A stretch of 64,000 nucleotides of DNA from Sodiomyces alkalinus F11 (Eukaryota > Ascomycota > Sordariomycetes > Glomerellales > Plectosphaerellaceae). Position 1 is the stretch's first letter. The number at the start of each line of letters is the position of its first letter. The stretch is from NCBI RefSeq assembly GCF_003711515.1, contig NW_021167093.1, positions 298,643 through 362,642 on the forward strand. The letters run 5' to 3'. Under the pieces are notes generated by a model. The model saw only the letters and a list, made by a program, of their open reading frames with translations. It had not been told where the DNA came from and ran no database searches. A program made the position numbers and the translations under genes. Below are positions 1 through 12,700 of this stretch, one piece after another.

Positions 1-1100
1 TTCAACCCCTTAATTTTTAACCCTATTTTTTAACGGTTCCAGTTACTCTGTATCTGACAGACCCCGCATTTCCTACACTGACGTCACCCGCATGCATGGC
101 ATTAACCGATCTACCGGTATTCCATTAGCCTCTAAACTTTATTCCCATTGCGGACGATATCCGTAAATCAAAGGATCGTAGACATGCTCACCTGTTCAGG
201 TTAGATCAATGGGAGAACCATAGCTACAGGTTGGCCATAACGAACAACCCAGCTTACTGGCTAGCTGCCTCATTGTGGTTTACCTCAATTCACAATTGAC
301 GTTAAGCCTCCAGTATCAGATCACTCTGGCATTTGGTCTGCAACAAATCCCTGCGGTTATGTGTTTGCGTGCGTGTTACGCGTGGGAGTCGTGTGACTGA
401 CAAGGTGCCGCTTATGCACCAGCTCTTGAAAGGCAACCGGTTGCCGACATGATGTTTCTGTCCAATGCCATCGCGACACTTTCCTCGTACCCTGGCTCTG
501 CCCAGAAGATTTCCTTGGTTTTGATGGTCACTTCCTTGCATCTTGCGGCTTTCCCTCTCTATACTGACGTCGCTTCAGACACACCTTAATACAGGCGTCA
601 TTGGCTGCACCTGACGCTACCTTCGATCACTTGCCCTTTCTGGAGCATGAGTCGGCTCCCAACTCGTGGCGTCTCCGCTTTGCTTCGGCAATAGTCTGTC
701 CAACTGATGCAATCGTAATCCCTCCGAGTCCGGTGGGCATAGTTGGACCTACACAGCAGCAGAACAAGTCCCGCTAGACGAAGCTCTTAATGACGAAGCC
801 ATGGAGGACTACACAGTCTACCAAAGTATCTCGCCCTGTTCTCGGAGGCCTGGTCGATTGCCAACGGGTGAGATTCCCCACATATACCGAGCTGATGACG
901 AAGTTCGGCATGCATAGAGCCATGCAGCCGTCTGGGGCCTCCTCTGGTTCCGAGTGGCATGTATGTGTAAGAGAGCTCACCTATATATGCTTCTTGTTTC
1001 GGCCTCAAGTGAAATTGCTACCCCGTCAAGCCCCTCCCTAAATCCCGCTACCCCGGTGTTCTGCGCAGCTTCGTCGTTGGTCCCAGCACTAGAGTAGCTC
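1..1100. other. Non-repetitive upstream region of the trehalase gene
   Basis: Base composition is ordinary: CpA and TpG dinucleotides are present, unlike the RIP-mutated DNA further right. Short ORFs on both strands overlap one another and show no recognisable motif or codon pattern, so I call no gene here. The last few hundred bases probably hold the promoter and 5' leader of the trehalase gene. Confidence 0.6.
982..1035 (+). promoter_or_regulatory. Possible TATA-like box and stress-response CCCCT motif
   Basis: TATATAT lies at 982-988, about 115 bp upstream of the trehalase ATG. CCCCT, the core of the fungal stress response element bound by Msn2/4-type zinc-finger proteins, lies at 1031-1035, and another is at 6-10. 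Trehalose genes are often stress regulated, so the placement is plausible. Both motifs are short enough to occur by chance. Confidence 0.3.
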
Positions 1101-3344
1101 ATGATGGCAAAACCGAAACACTTTTGGGCGGCTCTCGTCGCACTCATGCCCCCATTCGCCCGGGCTCAGCTCTTCCAGAATGGCTCGGTCACGGCTCCTT
1201 GTGATTCCGCCCTTTATTGCCATGGGGACATATTGAGCCAGGTTCAGCTTGCCCGGCCATTCCATGACTCGAAAACATTTGTGGATATGTAGGATATATC
1301 ATCCATCTGCTTCACATTTGCATGAAATCAGACTGACATCTCCTGATAGGCCGGCGAAGAGATCACTGGAGGAGATACAAATGGCCTTTGATGCGCTACC
1401 AAAGCCACTCAAAAACGACTCGGATCTGAATGACTTCCTTGAAACCAACTTTGCCATGGCCGGTGGTGAACTTGAACCGTTGCAGGATCTAGATACCGAT
1501 CCTGTGTTTTTGAACAAGATCGACGATCCTGTCATCCGCGAATTTACCGAAGAGGTCATTGACATCTGGCCCGACCTTACCCGGACTTACGCTGGAGCCG
1601 GCAGTAACTGCAGCGACTGTCCGAATAGCTTCATCCCAATCAACCATCCCTTTGTTGTGGCTGGCGGTCGTTTCCGAGAGCCATATTACTGGGACTCGTA
1701 TTGGATCCTTGAGGGTCTATTGCGAACCAAAGGCGCCTTCACCCAGATCTCTCGAAACCAAATCGATAACTTCCTGGACCTGGTAGACCAGTATGGCTTC
1801 GTCATGAACGGAGCCCGGAAGTATTATCTGAATCGTTCTCAGCCACCCTTGCTCTCGCAGATGGTACGTCTGTATGTTGAGCAAACCAATGAGACGGATC
1901 TCTTGGATCGGGCTCTGCCCCTGCTGATCAAGGAACACGAATGGTGGACCGTTAATCGTACCGTGCATGTTACCAAAGGTGACAGAACATACCAGTTGAA
2001 CCTGTGAGCCACTGCGTCCCCCGCTTCCAATTTCCAGAACCCAAGCAACAAGCATCATCCCCTCCCATAACATCCTGGGATACACCAAGCGGTACTGCTT
2101 GATTGTCAACTAACGATCCGTTCTCGCGCAGGTACAATGTTTCTAACACCCAGCCTCGTCCTGAATCATACTATGAGGACTTTGTGACTGCATCCAATGA
2201 ATCCTATCATGCCAAATCGGGAATCATCTACCCGGAAACATTCAAATTGAACGACACAGAGAAGGCTATTGTTTACGCCAATCTCGCATCGGGTGCCGAA
2301 AGCGGGTGGGATTATACCACACGCTGGTTAGCACATCCCAGCGATGCTGTTCGGGACGTATACTTTCCCCTCAGATCCCTCAATATTATTAACACCGTCC
2401 CCGTGGAGCTCAACTCGATACTCTACTGGAACGAGTTGACGATTTCTCAATTTCTCAATAAAACGGGTAATGAGGGAGAGGCGGAGACATGGGCAGAGAG
2501 GGCCGCCAATCGAAGTGAGGCCATGTACGACTTGATGTGGAACTCGACCTTGTTCTCCTACTTCGACTACAACCTTACATCGGCAACGCAAAACACGCAC
2601 GTTCCCGCAGACGAAGATGCGACGTGGATCGAACGAAACAAAGCGCCGACCGGCCAGCAAGTGTTCTTCTCAGTGTCACAGTTCTTTCCGTTCTGGACAG
2701 GGGCCGCACCCCCTCACCTGAAACACAACCCCTATGCGGTGAAAAGGGCGTTTGAACGTGTTTCTGCGTACCTAGACCATAAATCTGGAGGGATTCCTGC
2801 GACAAATCTTCACTCTGGGGAACAGTGGGATCAACCTAGTGTTTGGCCGCCTCTCATGCACGTCTTGATGAAAGGCCTCTTGAACACACCTCCAACTTTC
2901 GGCGAGTCAGACCCTTCGTACATCAACGTACAGGAGCTTGCTCTGCGTCTCGGTCAACGCTATCTAGACTCGACTTTCTGCACTTGGTACGCGACAGGAG
3001 GCTCCACGAGCGAGACCCCACAACTTGAGGGATTCAGTGATGAAGATATTGGCATCATGTTCGAGAAATATTCCGACAACTCGACCAATGAGGCTGGCGG
3101 CGGGGGGGAATATGAGGTTGTCGAAGGTTTTGGATGGACAAACGGCGTTCTTATCTGGGCAGTGGACACTTTTGGGGATAACTTATCCCGACCTGACTGC
3201 GGCGACATTAGCGCAGCCGACGTACAGCCAGCTAAGCGAAGTAACTCCCGAAGAGCCGTTGAGCTGAGTAGGCGGGATGCGTCTTGGACGAAGAAATTTG
3301 GGAGGTCGCGAAGCTCGCACATGTCCCATAGATCTCCCAAATAA
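1101..3344 (+). CDS. Secreted GH37 alpha,alpha-trehalase, three exons
   Basis: The enzyme hydrolyses trehalose to two glucoses. Exons are 1101-1288, 1350-2003 and 2132-3344, giving 684 aa. Both introns are GT-AG, have branch-like CTGAC and CTAAC, and restore frame exactly. Residues 1-22 form a signal peptide ending ARA before QLF. GH37 signature 1 is AGGRFREPYYWDSYW at 167-181; signature 2 is QWDQPSVWPP from 512. The expected catalytic acid is Asp341 in ESGWD and the base Glu592 in FEKY; the glycine-rich GGGGEYEVVEGFGW loop follows. There are many N-X-S/T sequons, as in a secreted glycoprotein. The N-terminal phosphorylation and calcium-binding region of cytosolic neutral trehalase is absent, so this is the extracellular or cell-wall type. 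The C-terminal tail is Arg/Ser rich. ATG 1101 is followed directly by a second ATG at 1104 with a better -3 base. Family sure; splice sites very likely. Confidence 0.93.
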
Positions 3345-3714
3345 CCAGCTGACGGAGGCAATAGTTGGCTACTATATAGCAGGCTGTAGCAATGACTGTA
3401 ATTATCAGATGCCCTCAGCCACCTTATCAAGGTGTGACAAACCATATTATATCATGTTGTGAGTATACATATTATGTGTCTTGGAGGGAAGAACTACACC
3501 TCTACGCCTCTTCAGGTGTCAGATGCCACAGCCTGTCGGACAGACCGTAGTTTTACGGTTACGTAACGGACCGGACTGCCGAGGTTATAGTGGATACCTG
3601 CAGAAACTTCACTATGGATATTACGGTGGCAGGAATTCCCTGACGGTCCTACACAATTATAATTATACATAATTGCCTTAATTAATTTTGACCTATTTTA
3701 TGACGATTTTGACT
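3345..3714. other. 3' flank of trehalase gene with an LTR fragment
   Basis: This holds the trehalase 3' UTR and, from about 3403 to 3480, a fragment resembling the LTR start at 3715: both share CAGATGCC, a GCCACCTTATC block and GGTGTGA. CpA and TpG remain, so this part escaped RIP. Short ORFs here look accidental. Confidence 0.5.
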
Positions 3715-3907
3715 TGTCAGATGCCTATAGCCACCTTATCGGGGTGTGACTTGCGCTATTTCTGTATACGGATAGGGTACTTCCGACCGATATATCTATA
3801 TCGATTGCCCCTCCTTTTACCCTATAGTTAGATATTTCCGTAGAGTACTTTTTACACTTCTTTAATGCATATATATATCTTTTCCGTATCTTATTTATGT
3901 GCTGATA
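3715..3907 (+). repeat. Copia-type LTR, 193 bp
   Basis: It starts TGTCAGATGCC and ends CTGATA, read as CTGACA after C-to-T change, giving the inverted ends TGTCAG and CTGACA. The same LTR, 192 bp long, lies at 45532-45723 before a Copia internal region, and the final 55 bp also match the LTR end at 38391-38445. It marks the left edge of the RIP-mutated block. No initiator-tRNA primer site follows it, so it may be a solo LTR instead of the 5' LTR of the adjacent Copia remnant. Confidence 0.65.
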
Positions 3908-5868
3908 TGACTACGCTTTATTTGATAATTAAGAGTCTTACTTGCTAAGTGAAAACCTACCCTTTACCCTTATTATTAACCGATTGAGACGCTATCTAGC
4001 TACGCCGATATAGCGAGTCTATCGATAACTATTAAGATATCGGATTATAAGCCTATTATCTATAAAACCTATTGCGATTAGGAGCTCTAGCGTAGTTACT
4101 ACGAGGCTACTAATGTTAATAATAACGTATAGGATTATCTACGCCGTAATAATCCTATTTCCTATTTTTAAAGGCCTGTTCTGCCTTCTTACGCTAACTT
4201 CTAAGCTACAAACGCTATCCTAAACGTAGAAGCTACCCTTACATAGTAGTTAAATCTAATAGTAGCCAGGTAGCGCACCTATAAATCGGCTATATAGCGT
4301 TAGAAAATATAAAGAGATAACTATATTAAGTACATTAAGAGTACTAGCGCCGTGTTAACTAGCAGACTGATACTATCGATAAAAGCCGTAAGCTACTACT
4401 ATACATTGAGTATGCAAAACTTTCAGTAGAAGCCAAAAATACCCCGCTACTACCACTTCTACTATTATCTTCGAAGTTCTCTAAAGACATTAATTGCTAC
4501 TAAGAGAAGTAGTAGCTATATATTATAGACACCGTAGAAGCAAGGCTATAGCACGATATATATATTATTTATAATATAACTAGTTTACTAATATAACATT
4601 ATAAAGACTATAGAGTATATAATTTACTAGAATATATATTATATTATATTAAAGCTCTTATAATACTATAGCCGCGATTTTACATTAATAAACTAAAAGT
4701 GGTTTTAGATTTAAGAGAGCCTTTACTTATAATAAATATAGTTACTATTTACTAAGTTATTATAACCGGTTTTATAGAGTTTATATTAGGCTACTATAAT
4801 AGTAAGTCTAAAACAACGCTTCTATTTTCTTATAGATAATAGAAAGAAGAAATGCCTTCATACTATAAGATATATAAATAGACTCCAAATATTATATATG
4901 ATATTTTAATCTTTATCCATTTATAGGAGTAAGAAGACTATATAGAAACCTATAGCTATTAGTCTCCTTTACTTATAGCTATGTAAACATAGAGGGTTAA
5001 TATAGTGAAGCAAGTCTATTATAGGGTTTATACCGAAACCTTTGCCGACCCATAGTATCACGCTACGCCTAGAGAGGTGTTTAAAGCTATCCGCAACGAT
5101 ACTGCTTACTATATAGCTACCCGCCGCGTTAATACCTACAAAGAATATAACGAATATATTCGCTCCGTGGTAACTAGCCTTAAAAAGCTACAAGAGTAGT
5201 TAGTAAGATAGTAGGAGCTATTATAACGCCTTAAAGGGGTTATATCGATAGCTGTAATATATATCTGGGTAATAGACGTTTTTAGAGGGATACGTATAAT
5301 AGCTAGGCGTGACTAGACCGAAGTCGAGAGACGCCTTTTAGATAAGAAAGCAAGTCTCTTTAAGGATCTTTACACCCTTAGTTAACGATATATTAAGACT
5401 AGACTTAAAGACTAAGGAAAACGCGGTAGCTATCATACTATAGTATTCCCTGCTTTATATACTAGAAGCGTAAATACGGCTCTGCGATATATACGGAAGT
5501 GGAAGAGCTACCTGTAGTAAAGAAGGTTAAAAAGAATATAAGTCGGGACTCTATATAGCTTAAAAAGGCGTGACTTACCCGTAGTAGCGTCTCCTACGTA
5601 GCTAGCTCTATAGTAGGAGCCGCTACTACTGGCTACTCTTTTCGGGCCTTTGCTATCCTTAATTCCCTTACTATAATTTATATCTTTAACGAGTTTTCCC
5701 GCTTTTCGGACTTTACCCTTATAATATAGAGAGACAATATCGTTGTAGGCAGCTTATTACTGTCTATTAAAGGTAACGGTAATGTGACTATAAGATTAAA
5801 GGGACTAATAGGAGGCCTTAATTTCAGGCTCTTAAATATCGCCTACTACGAAGACTTTACATATAATT
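3908..5868 (+). pseudogene. Decayed Copia gag and protease region, interrupted by another Copia
   Basis: No open frame survives; TAG and TAA are dense. The last 250 bases, about 5640-5863, read in frame as the end of a Copia protease domain: SRFSDF, then VGSLLLSIKGNGNVTI, then LLNIAYYEDF, the usual lead-in to the pre-integrase domain. The 4300-5600 stretch is compatible with gag but has no motif I can name. The frame stops where the minus-strand Copia begins at 5869. A likely continuation, with the pre-integrase motif RLGHARP, lies at 28656-29007, which suggests the DNA between is a later insertion. Confidence 0.55.
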
Positions 5869-6198
5869 TTTTGAAGATTGTGGACAAGTGGAAGGGACCA
5901 AAGTCACGAAAAGCAGTGGAAAAATAGATAATTATAATAGGATTATAATATAGGATTTCTGCGCGCGTGTGGATTAACGATAAAGAAGAAGAATAAAGGA
6001 AGGAAGAACCGAACCCAGGGGACGGGTTAATATCCTTTATTCATTCTTTCTTTGTAAAGAGATCGATATCGTAATAATATCGTAATTCTTTTGCTGACTC
6101 GAAAGAGAACGGTCTAGGCCTGCGGGGAAGATATCCTTTATTCGAGTACAAAGAACAAAGGATATACTTAAAGGATATCATTAGTAATAATATTAACA
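5869..6198 (-). repeat. 3' LTR of the minus-strand Copia, 330 bp
   Basis: Minus-strand reading starts TGTTAATATT at 6198, just after a GCGGAG polypurine stretch, and ends CTTCAAAA at 5869. It matches 26354-26725 in the same orientation and 8599-8878 and 31676-32089 in the opposite orientation. The AAAA end is unusual for an LTR, which normally ends in CA. It is supported by the target duplication here and by the primer site that directly follows the same end at 32090. Confidence 0.7.
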
Positions 6199-6499
6199 CT
6201 CCGCTATAAGCTCGTTCTTATATAAGAAGGAGTAGCTCAAATCCAGGATATATATATAATATAGTTATAGCGTAGAAACCCTGGTTTAACTAACTAGGAC
6301 TAATTATAAGAGGAAAAAATAAAACCTCTAAGGGAAAATTTTAAACCCTTGATTCCTTATAAAGAGAAATTCGAAAACCCTTTTTTATAATACTTGGAAA
6401 CCCCGTAGGTAAAAAGCCTAGTTATAGTATCTTAGGGAAAACCCGAAGGTAAAAACCTAAGTATTTATATTTAGGAAAATCCGAAGATAAAAAACCTAG

Positions 6500-8490
6500 C
6501 TCTGTTATATACCTTAGTAATCTAGTTCTTGAATTCGGGTATAGGGTAATATATCGTAGTCAGGCAACATATCGCTTTTAAAGCCTAAATTTATATCACC
6601 GCATAGCGTATTATATAGGTCTTCAGTTAGACCTTTAGTTATTATATCGGCTATATTAAATTTAGTATTTATATAAACGACCTTTATTTTATTATTTTAA
6701 AGCTGTTATCGGCAGTAGTGATACTGACGGTCTATATACTTTACACGTTCATAACATTCAGGATTTTTATCAAGCTTCTTTGCGCTTTCGCTGTCTATTA
6801 ATATAGTAGGAATCGGTATATAATTATTATTATTATTATTATATAAACCGAAGTTTACATCAGTAAATAACCTGAGGTTATCTACTAGGTCTGTATATAT
6901 ATTATATATATTGATTCCTTCTTTGGAAGCTTCGGTTACAGCTATATATTCTGATTCTGTTATTAATACAGTAACGACTTTTTATTTAGTAGAAGTCCAG
7001 CTTATTAAATTATTTACACCTATATAATAGATATAGCCTAACGTAGAAGTCCTGTCTTCGATTATATCTGAAAAACTAGTGTCAGAATAACTGTAAATAT
7101 TAAGGTCTTTTTTATTAGAATAGTTATATCAAAGCCCGGTATTAGGAAAAGTGTTTATATAAGCCTAGATTCGATTTAAACCTATAGAGTGCTCTGAAGA
7201 CGGATTATATATATATCGAGTATATTTATTTACAGCGTAGGTTATATCTGGTCTTAAGTATAGTGCTAAGTACACTAAAGCACCGATTTCCCGTTAGTAT
7301 ATTTTAATATTGGCTTTTAATGCCTGTTCCTGATTTAGTACCAGGATCTTTTTATTTATATAAGGGGTATCAACGCGTTTAACTCTTCGTTTATTATATT
7401 TATCAAGGATTCTATTCGTATAAGACAACTGATTTACAGAAAGGGTCCTATTTAACTTATTTATAGTGATTTCGTAGCCTAAAAAGGCATACAGTTAACC
7501 TAGATCTTTAAGTGAGATCTGTTTCGATATTTTGGTAAATATATACTATATTGTTATATACGAAGAGCTTAGTACTACTATATCGTCTATATGGTATAGT
7601 AGTATAGCGCGGTCTATTTTATTCTTATAAAAAGTAAATATACCGTTATCGAAATCAGAGACCAGGTAACCGATTTCGCGGAGTATTGTTATAAGGAAAT
7701 TATACTAAAGCCCAGGGCTTTATTTTAAACCATATAAAGCTTTTTTTAGTTTATAAACTGATTTATAATCATTAGAGCCTTTTTTTTCGTCGAAGCCTAT
7801 AGGCTATATAGTATAAATCTCGGTATCTATATCGACGTGAACGAAAGCGTTCTTTACGTCGAATTATCTAAAATTCCAGCCTAGGGATACGCCGAGTATA
7901 AAAGCTAATCTATAGCTCTCAGCTCTATAGATAGTAGAAAAGGTTTCCAGTAATTAATACGGAGTACTTGGTTAAACCCTTGTATACACTAACGTACTTG
8001 ATATTTTATAACCTTATCTTTATCGTTATATGTAATCTTATATACCTAAGGGTCTTCTAGGACATTTAAGCTATTTTTATCTTTATTTCTATTATTAGTA
8101 TAGTATTAAGGCGTATCTTTTATACTTATTAAATCCCAGGTATTTGTATTTTCAAGTTCTGTTATTTCAGCTACCATAGCTTCTATGCACTTAGTTTTAT
8201 TAGAGCAGTTTATAGCCTGTTTATAAGTAGCTGGTTCGTATAAACTTTTACAGTTAAAAGAAAATAGGGATCTTCTTAAAACTATACGTTTCCGAGCATA
8301 GTATCTTTAGTTATATATAATAGGCGCTTATTAGTATCGTACGATATAAAATCGTTATCGTTTTCCTTCGAAGATTTAGAAGGGATTTGAATTTCTAACC
8401 TAGATTTAAGGCCTTTATTAACCGGGTCGGTTATCGTAGTATTATTACTTTCGGCTGGAATAATACCGCCCGCTGCTCGAAGACTCTTAC
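6500..8490 (-). pseudogene. Copia reverse transcriptase and RNase H remnant
   Basis: On the minus strand, from high to low coordinates, there is a Lys/Ser-rich linker after the integrase position (about 8490-8280), the start of the reverse transcriptase (about 8200-7900), the catalytic motif HIDDIVVLS near 7565-7590, and the RNase H motif TESEYIAVTEASKEG near 6915-6960, the Copia version of TEAEY. The reverse transcriptase Asp pair is still readable, but many Gln and Trp codons are stops. Confidence 0.75.
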
Positions 8491-8498
8491 GTCTTTTA

Positions 8499-8501
<3 letters not shown>

Positions 8502-8596
<95 letters not shown>
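8502..8596 (-). repeat. (TTA)n microsatellite, poly-Asn in Copia pol frame
   Basis: About 32 uninterrupted TTA units. Read on the minus strand in the Copia linker frame they are AAT, giving a poly-Asn run; the same run makes meaningless poly-Leu and poly-Ile ORFs in other frames. It abuts an inverted LTR at its right end, and another TTA run follows that LTR. Confidence 0.9.
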
Positions 8597-8598
8597 GA

Positions 8599-8878
8599 TA
8601 TTAATATTATTACTAATAATATCCTTGATATCTTTCGAGTATATCCTTCGTACTCGAACAAAGGATATCAACCCGTTCCCTCGGTTCGGTTCTTCCTTTC
8701 TTTGTTCTGTATTCGGAATCCTTGATCCTTGATCAAAATCCCTTTTTCGATCCGAAGAAGAGACAATACGCGCGCAGAGATCCTGCCTTACAATCCCATT
8801 ATTACCTTCTTATTTTTCCACTGCTTTTCGTGACTTTCGTCCCTTCCGTTTATCCGTTATCGTCAGATATCTTCAAAA
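8599..8878 (+). repeat. Solitary plus-strand LTR of the Copia B family
   Basis: About 280 bp, reverse-complementary to 5869-6198, with ends TATTAATATT and CTTCAAAA. TTA repeats lie on both sides (8502-8596 and 8879-8894), so it probably inserted into, or recombined within, the microsatellite. No internal Copia sequence follows in this orientation, so it is a solo LTR or the edge of a rearrangement. Confidence 0.6.
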
Positions 8879-9755
8879 ATTATTATTATTATTAAAGGAG
8901 TATTATCAAGCCGAAAGTGACCCTAAGGTGCCGTATTATGGATCAAATTAATTCTGATATCGGATTCGGACTCTACGCCCTTAAGCACCGGAGACCGATA
9001 TCGTAGCGAGGCCGTAAAGGGCGTGGTGGGTTATATATTATAGGCCGGCCTGTAGGGCTAACCGAACACGATACTAGTATACTACTATAAAGCGCCCAGA
9101 ATACGACGACTAGAACTAACCCGGGGCGCGTAGCCCCGGGGGAGCCCTAAAGATCCTAGGCACCGAGCGGGCATACCGAAGGCGTACTATATAAACTATA
9201 TACCTAATTTTCCGGATTACTAGCTAATAGGGTAAGCGCCGATAAAGCGCTAAAGCTAGCATAGAAGATCCTTTAAACGTAATACTATAAGATTATTATA
9301 GGGAAGCCGCTATACTAATAACGCGGCAGCGATATACCCCCCCTTATAATTAAAAGGCTTACCGACACGATTTAATAAGCGATTAAGGGTATACTAATAG
9401 AATTACTCGGGGTAATAGGACCTAAGACCTACGCCTAGGTAATAAGGAGTATACCCGCGTAATACTAATATATTAAGATAGTACCGGTAAAGGTTATACC
9501 TACCCGATACGCCTAAGAACTAATAATCCGATATAAAAATACTAAGACCGACCTTAAAAGCCGAACCCTATAAGAGATTACTAAGGCGGTTAATTAAATT
9601 ACCCGCCACGTAGATATAATAGCCGCGCGATAACTCCTAAATAGTAATATAATTATCACGTTTAAGTATAGAAACGAGTAATAAATAGCGAACGCGAATA
9701 ACTAGGTTAAAGGCGTATTCGGTATAGGAGCTATAATATAAGAGAAAATACATTA

Positions 9756-12700
9756 TTATTATTATTAATTATTAATCTTACTCCGCTATCCTGACTAGAC
9801 TACAGGAGCCTTCCTAGGGTAAACGGTCCTTCTCGGGTGGCTATAAATCGGAAAACCCGGGTAAAACCCGGGGAAAACCTCTCTACACTTTTTTAGGTGG
9901 AGAGATGCCGTTATAGGGCCGATATAGCCTCGATTTATCCTTATTACGTATCTGGATCTTACCTTTAGGCTAATAGCTAACGGGAAGTATAGCGGGCTAG
10001 TAGTTAGGTAAGTTAGCCTAGGCTAATCTCTTTCGGTGGAGCTAGGGCTAAGGGGGCGCCGTTACGCTTCCGCTATACGGTAGCTACGGCTCTTTAGCCT
10101 CGGTCTCCCTATATCTCTCAAGGATTAGACCTTTATTCCTTCCGTTCGGTTAATAAAGGGAGTAGGGAGATAAACGCCTCCTACCTCCCCTAAGTAGGTT
10201 CCTGCTATATCCGGCGGTAGGTAGAGGGAATAAAGCCTTACCCTATTATAAGAATTACATAGTTAATATCCCCCGAGGCCTTTATACCTTAATCCTCCCT
10301 CTTCCTCCTATAACGCTAATAAGTTTATTATAGGTTTTCCCTTAATCTATTCCCGCTTACAGTCTTACGGGTATATCGTTACGGCCTATACTAACTAGTA
10401 AACCCCTTTAGTTTTCTCGGTATATTCCTATTATAGTTTTTACTATAAGTGTCTTATAGGTGGTATCGCGGTGGCATGGTGGTATAGGGTTAACTAGGTA
10501 ATATAGTATTAATATATATATATATAGATAAGTAATCTAAAATAGTAGTATAATATAAGTTCTCTTCGTGGTATAGCGGTGCCTTAATAGTAGCGTGCTA
10601 ATAGTCGTAGATATTATCTCTTAATAACGCTAATACTAATAGTAATAACCGCCGCTATAAGTGCGGCGAAATTCGTGTTATACCGTATATAGCCCTTAGT
10701 AGCGTCGGAGTAGTGTCGTAGCGCTAATATAGGGTAGTTATATTCGTTATAATAAGCGTTTAGGCACTTACCCCGATAATATAGAAGCTTACGCTAATAC
10801 CACGGGAATAAGCCTGGCCTATTACTAGTATACTAATAGTCGCCGTCTATATAAGAATATAAGTCGTTTTAGTGCCATAATAGTGCCGTGTATACGTTAA
10901 GGTGGATATAGCTAATAGTTTAATAGGTCCCCTCCACTGCTAAGAAATAGTAATAGCGCTTTATAGATATTTATTAGATATACGTGCCGGTAAAGGCCGC
11001 TAGTAGCGCGTGTATCGCTATTATAGGTATCCCCTTTTAGTATCGTGGTGGTTCTATGCTAATAAGTTATAGGCTAAGAAGCGTTTAGGGATAGCGTCCC
11101 GGTCTTTTAGCCGGGCCCTAAACCGGGCATTATCTTCCGGTTATAGTCGCAGCGGTATTATATTAGTAGAGGTATAGGGAGTTATCTTATTAGATAAGAC
11201 GTTTAGAAGGTAAGATAGATCTAGTTCTGGAATACCTTATAAGTGGCTCCCCCTTAGTCCCGCTACGGCTTCCTAACGGTATTAGCTAACTAGCCTAATA
11301 GGGTGTTAAGTATATTAAAAGCGGTGTTAATACCTCCGAGGGAGGTAATAACGATAAGAGCTAATCGGTATCGTAATAGTACCGTGTCGATACCGCCGGG
11401 GTCCCGGCTTATAGGGCCTTTATCCTAATAATTAATTAGTTATTATACCGCCCTATCCTTAGTATAGTCCCGCTTCGGTATCGCGGGTGTTTTCGTAGGC
11501 CTTCATAACTTTAAGGGCGAGGCGGAAGTCCTTAAGCCTCTTCTATTATAGGAACCACCTTATAACTACCCCGGCCTTAGTATTATATTCTAGTATATCG
11601 TATAAATCTCCTCTAGTCGTAAATAGCCTCCTTATAGTACCGAAGAGGTCCTTATAGTCCTCCTTAGTTACCTCCTAGTATTAGAGTACTATATACTCCG
11701 CCGTTTCCGCCCCTCTGTCCCCGTAAAGGCACTACGGTAATAAGAAGCCCGGCACCCTCGCCTTAGCTAGGAATACCGGTAGGCCTAGTTTTTCTAATCT
11801 AATCTAGGTAAGTACAGAGCTCTATAGCTTAAGGAGCCCTCTATATTTTCGGAGGGAGCGTTATATTAGGGGGCGGCTTAGTACCGCTATAGCGTAGGTA
11901 TAGGGCCGCCGTGCTTCCGCCTAGGCTTAACCCTATTCCCTTATAAAGGCCTTCCGCGGGGGCGAGGTTCCGGCCTAGGTTATTAGGGCAGTAAGCTATA
12001 CTATCTATATAAGGGCGGCGTAGGTCCTATAATACCGATTCGGTGTTATTAAGGCTCTCACCGCGGCGTATACTCCGGCTAATATCGTATCCTCGGTCCC
12101 TTCTTCTTATGTCCGGAGGATCTTTCGGGCGCTTAGGCTTAAGAGGTATAGGTTAAGGGGGGGGATAAAAGTCTTTATTTCGAGGACCCTAACCGGCGTG
12201 GCTTTATAGGCTCCGGCTAGTAATCTAAGGCACCGGTTCTATATCGCTATAAGTGCCGTTATAGGGCTATACCGGGGGCTAGCCCCTATCTTATAAACGG
12301 CTAAGGCGTAGTAGGCTACTATTAATCTTACCACTATAAGGTATAGTTTTCTTACGTCTGCGAAGCTATACTCCTACGCTACCGTACTAAGCCTTAACAG
12401 GGCGTATATTTAGGTAGTAAGCCGGCTCTTAACCTTTTTAGCGTATCGCCGGAAGTCTAGTTTCTTATTAAGCTAGACGCCTAAAAGCCTTATCGCCTCC
12501 GTTACCGGTACCGAAGTAGCGCTAAGGGGGAGCGGGGTATAAGAGGGTTAGCGTGACTTCGTAAAGGGGATATAGATACACTTAGTTAGTTCGAATTATA
12601 GTCCGCTCGCTATCTCTTAGTCTAGGTAAGCCCGCTCCGCGGCGGCGAGGCGGTACCGCGTTTATACCTTAGTCTTACTAAAGGCGATAATATTCGTATT

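Noticed and set aside
302..1041. Short ORFs upstream of the trehalase
   Set aside because: They overlap on both strands, have no motif and no codon bias.
1101..3344. Trehalase split over three ORFs, as if a pseudogene with frameshifts
   Set aside because: GT-AG introns with branch sites at 1289-1349 and 2004-2131 restore one frame and the family sequence across both joins.
8282..8732. Poly-Leu, poly-Ile and poly-Asn ORFs as genes
   Set aside because: They are three readings of the TTA microsatellite; only the poly-Asn frame belongs to Copia pol.
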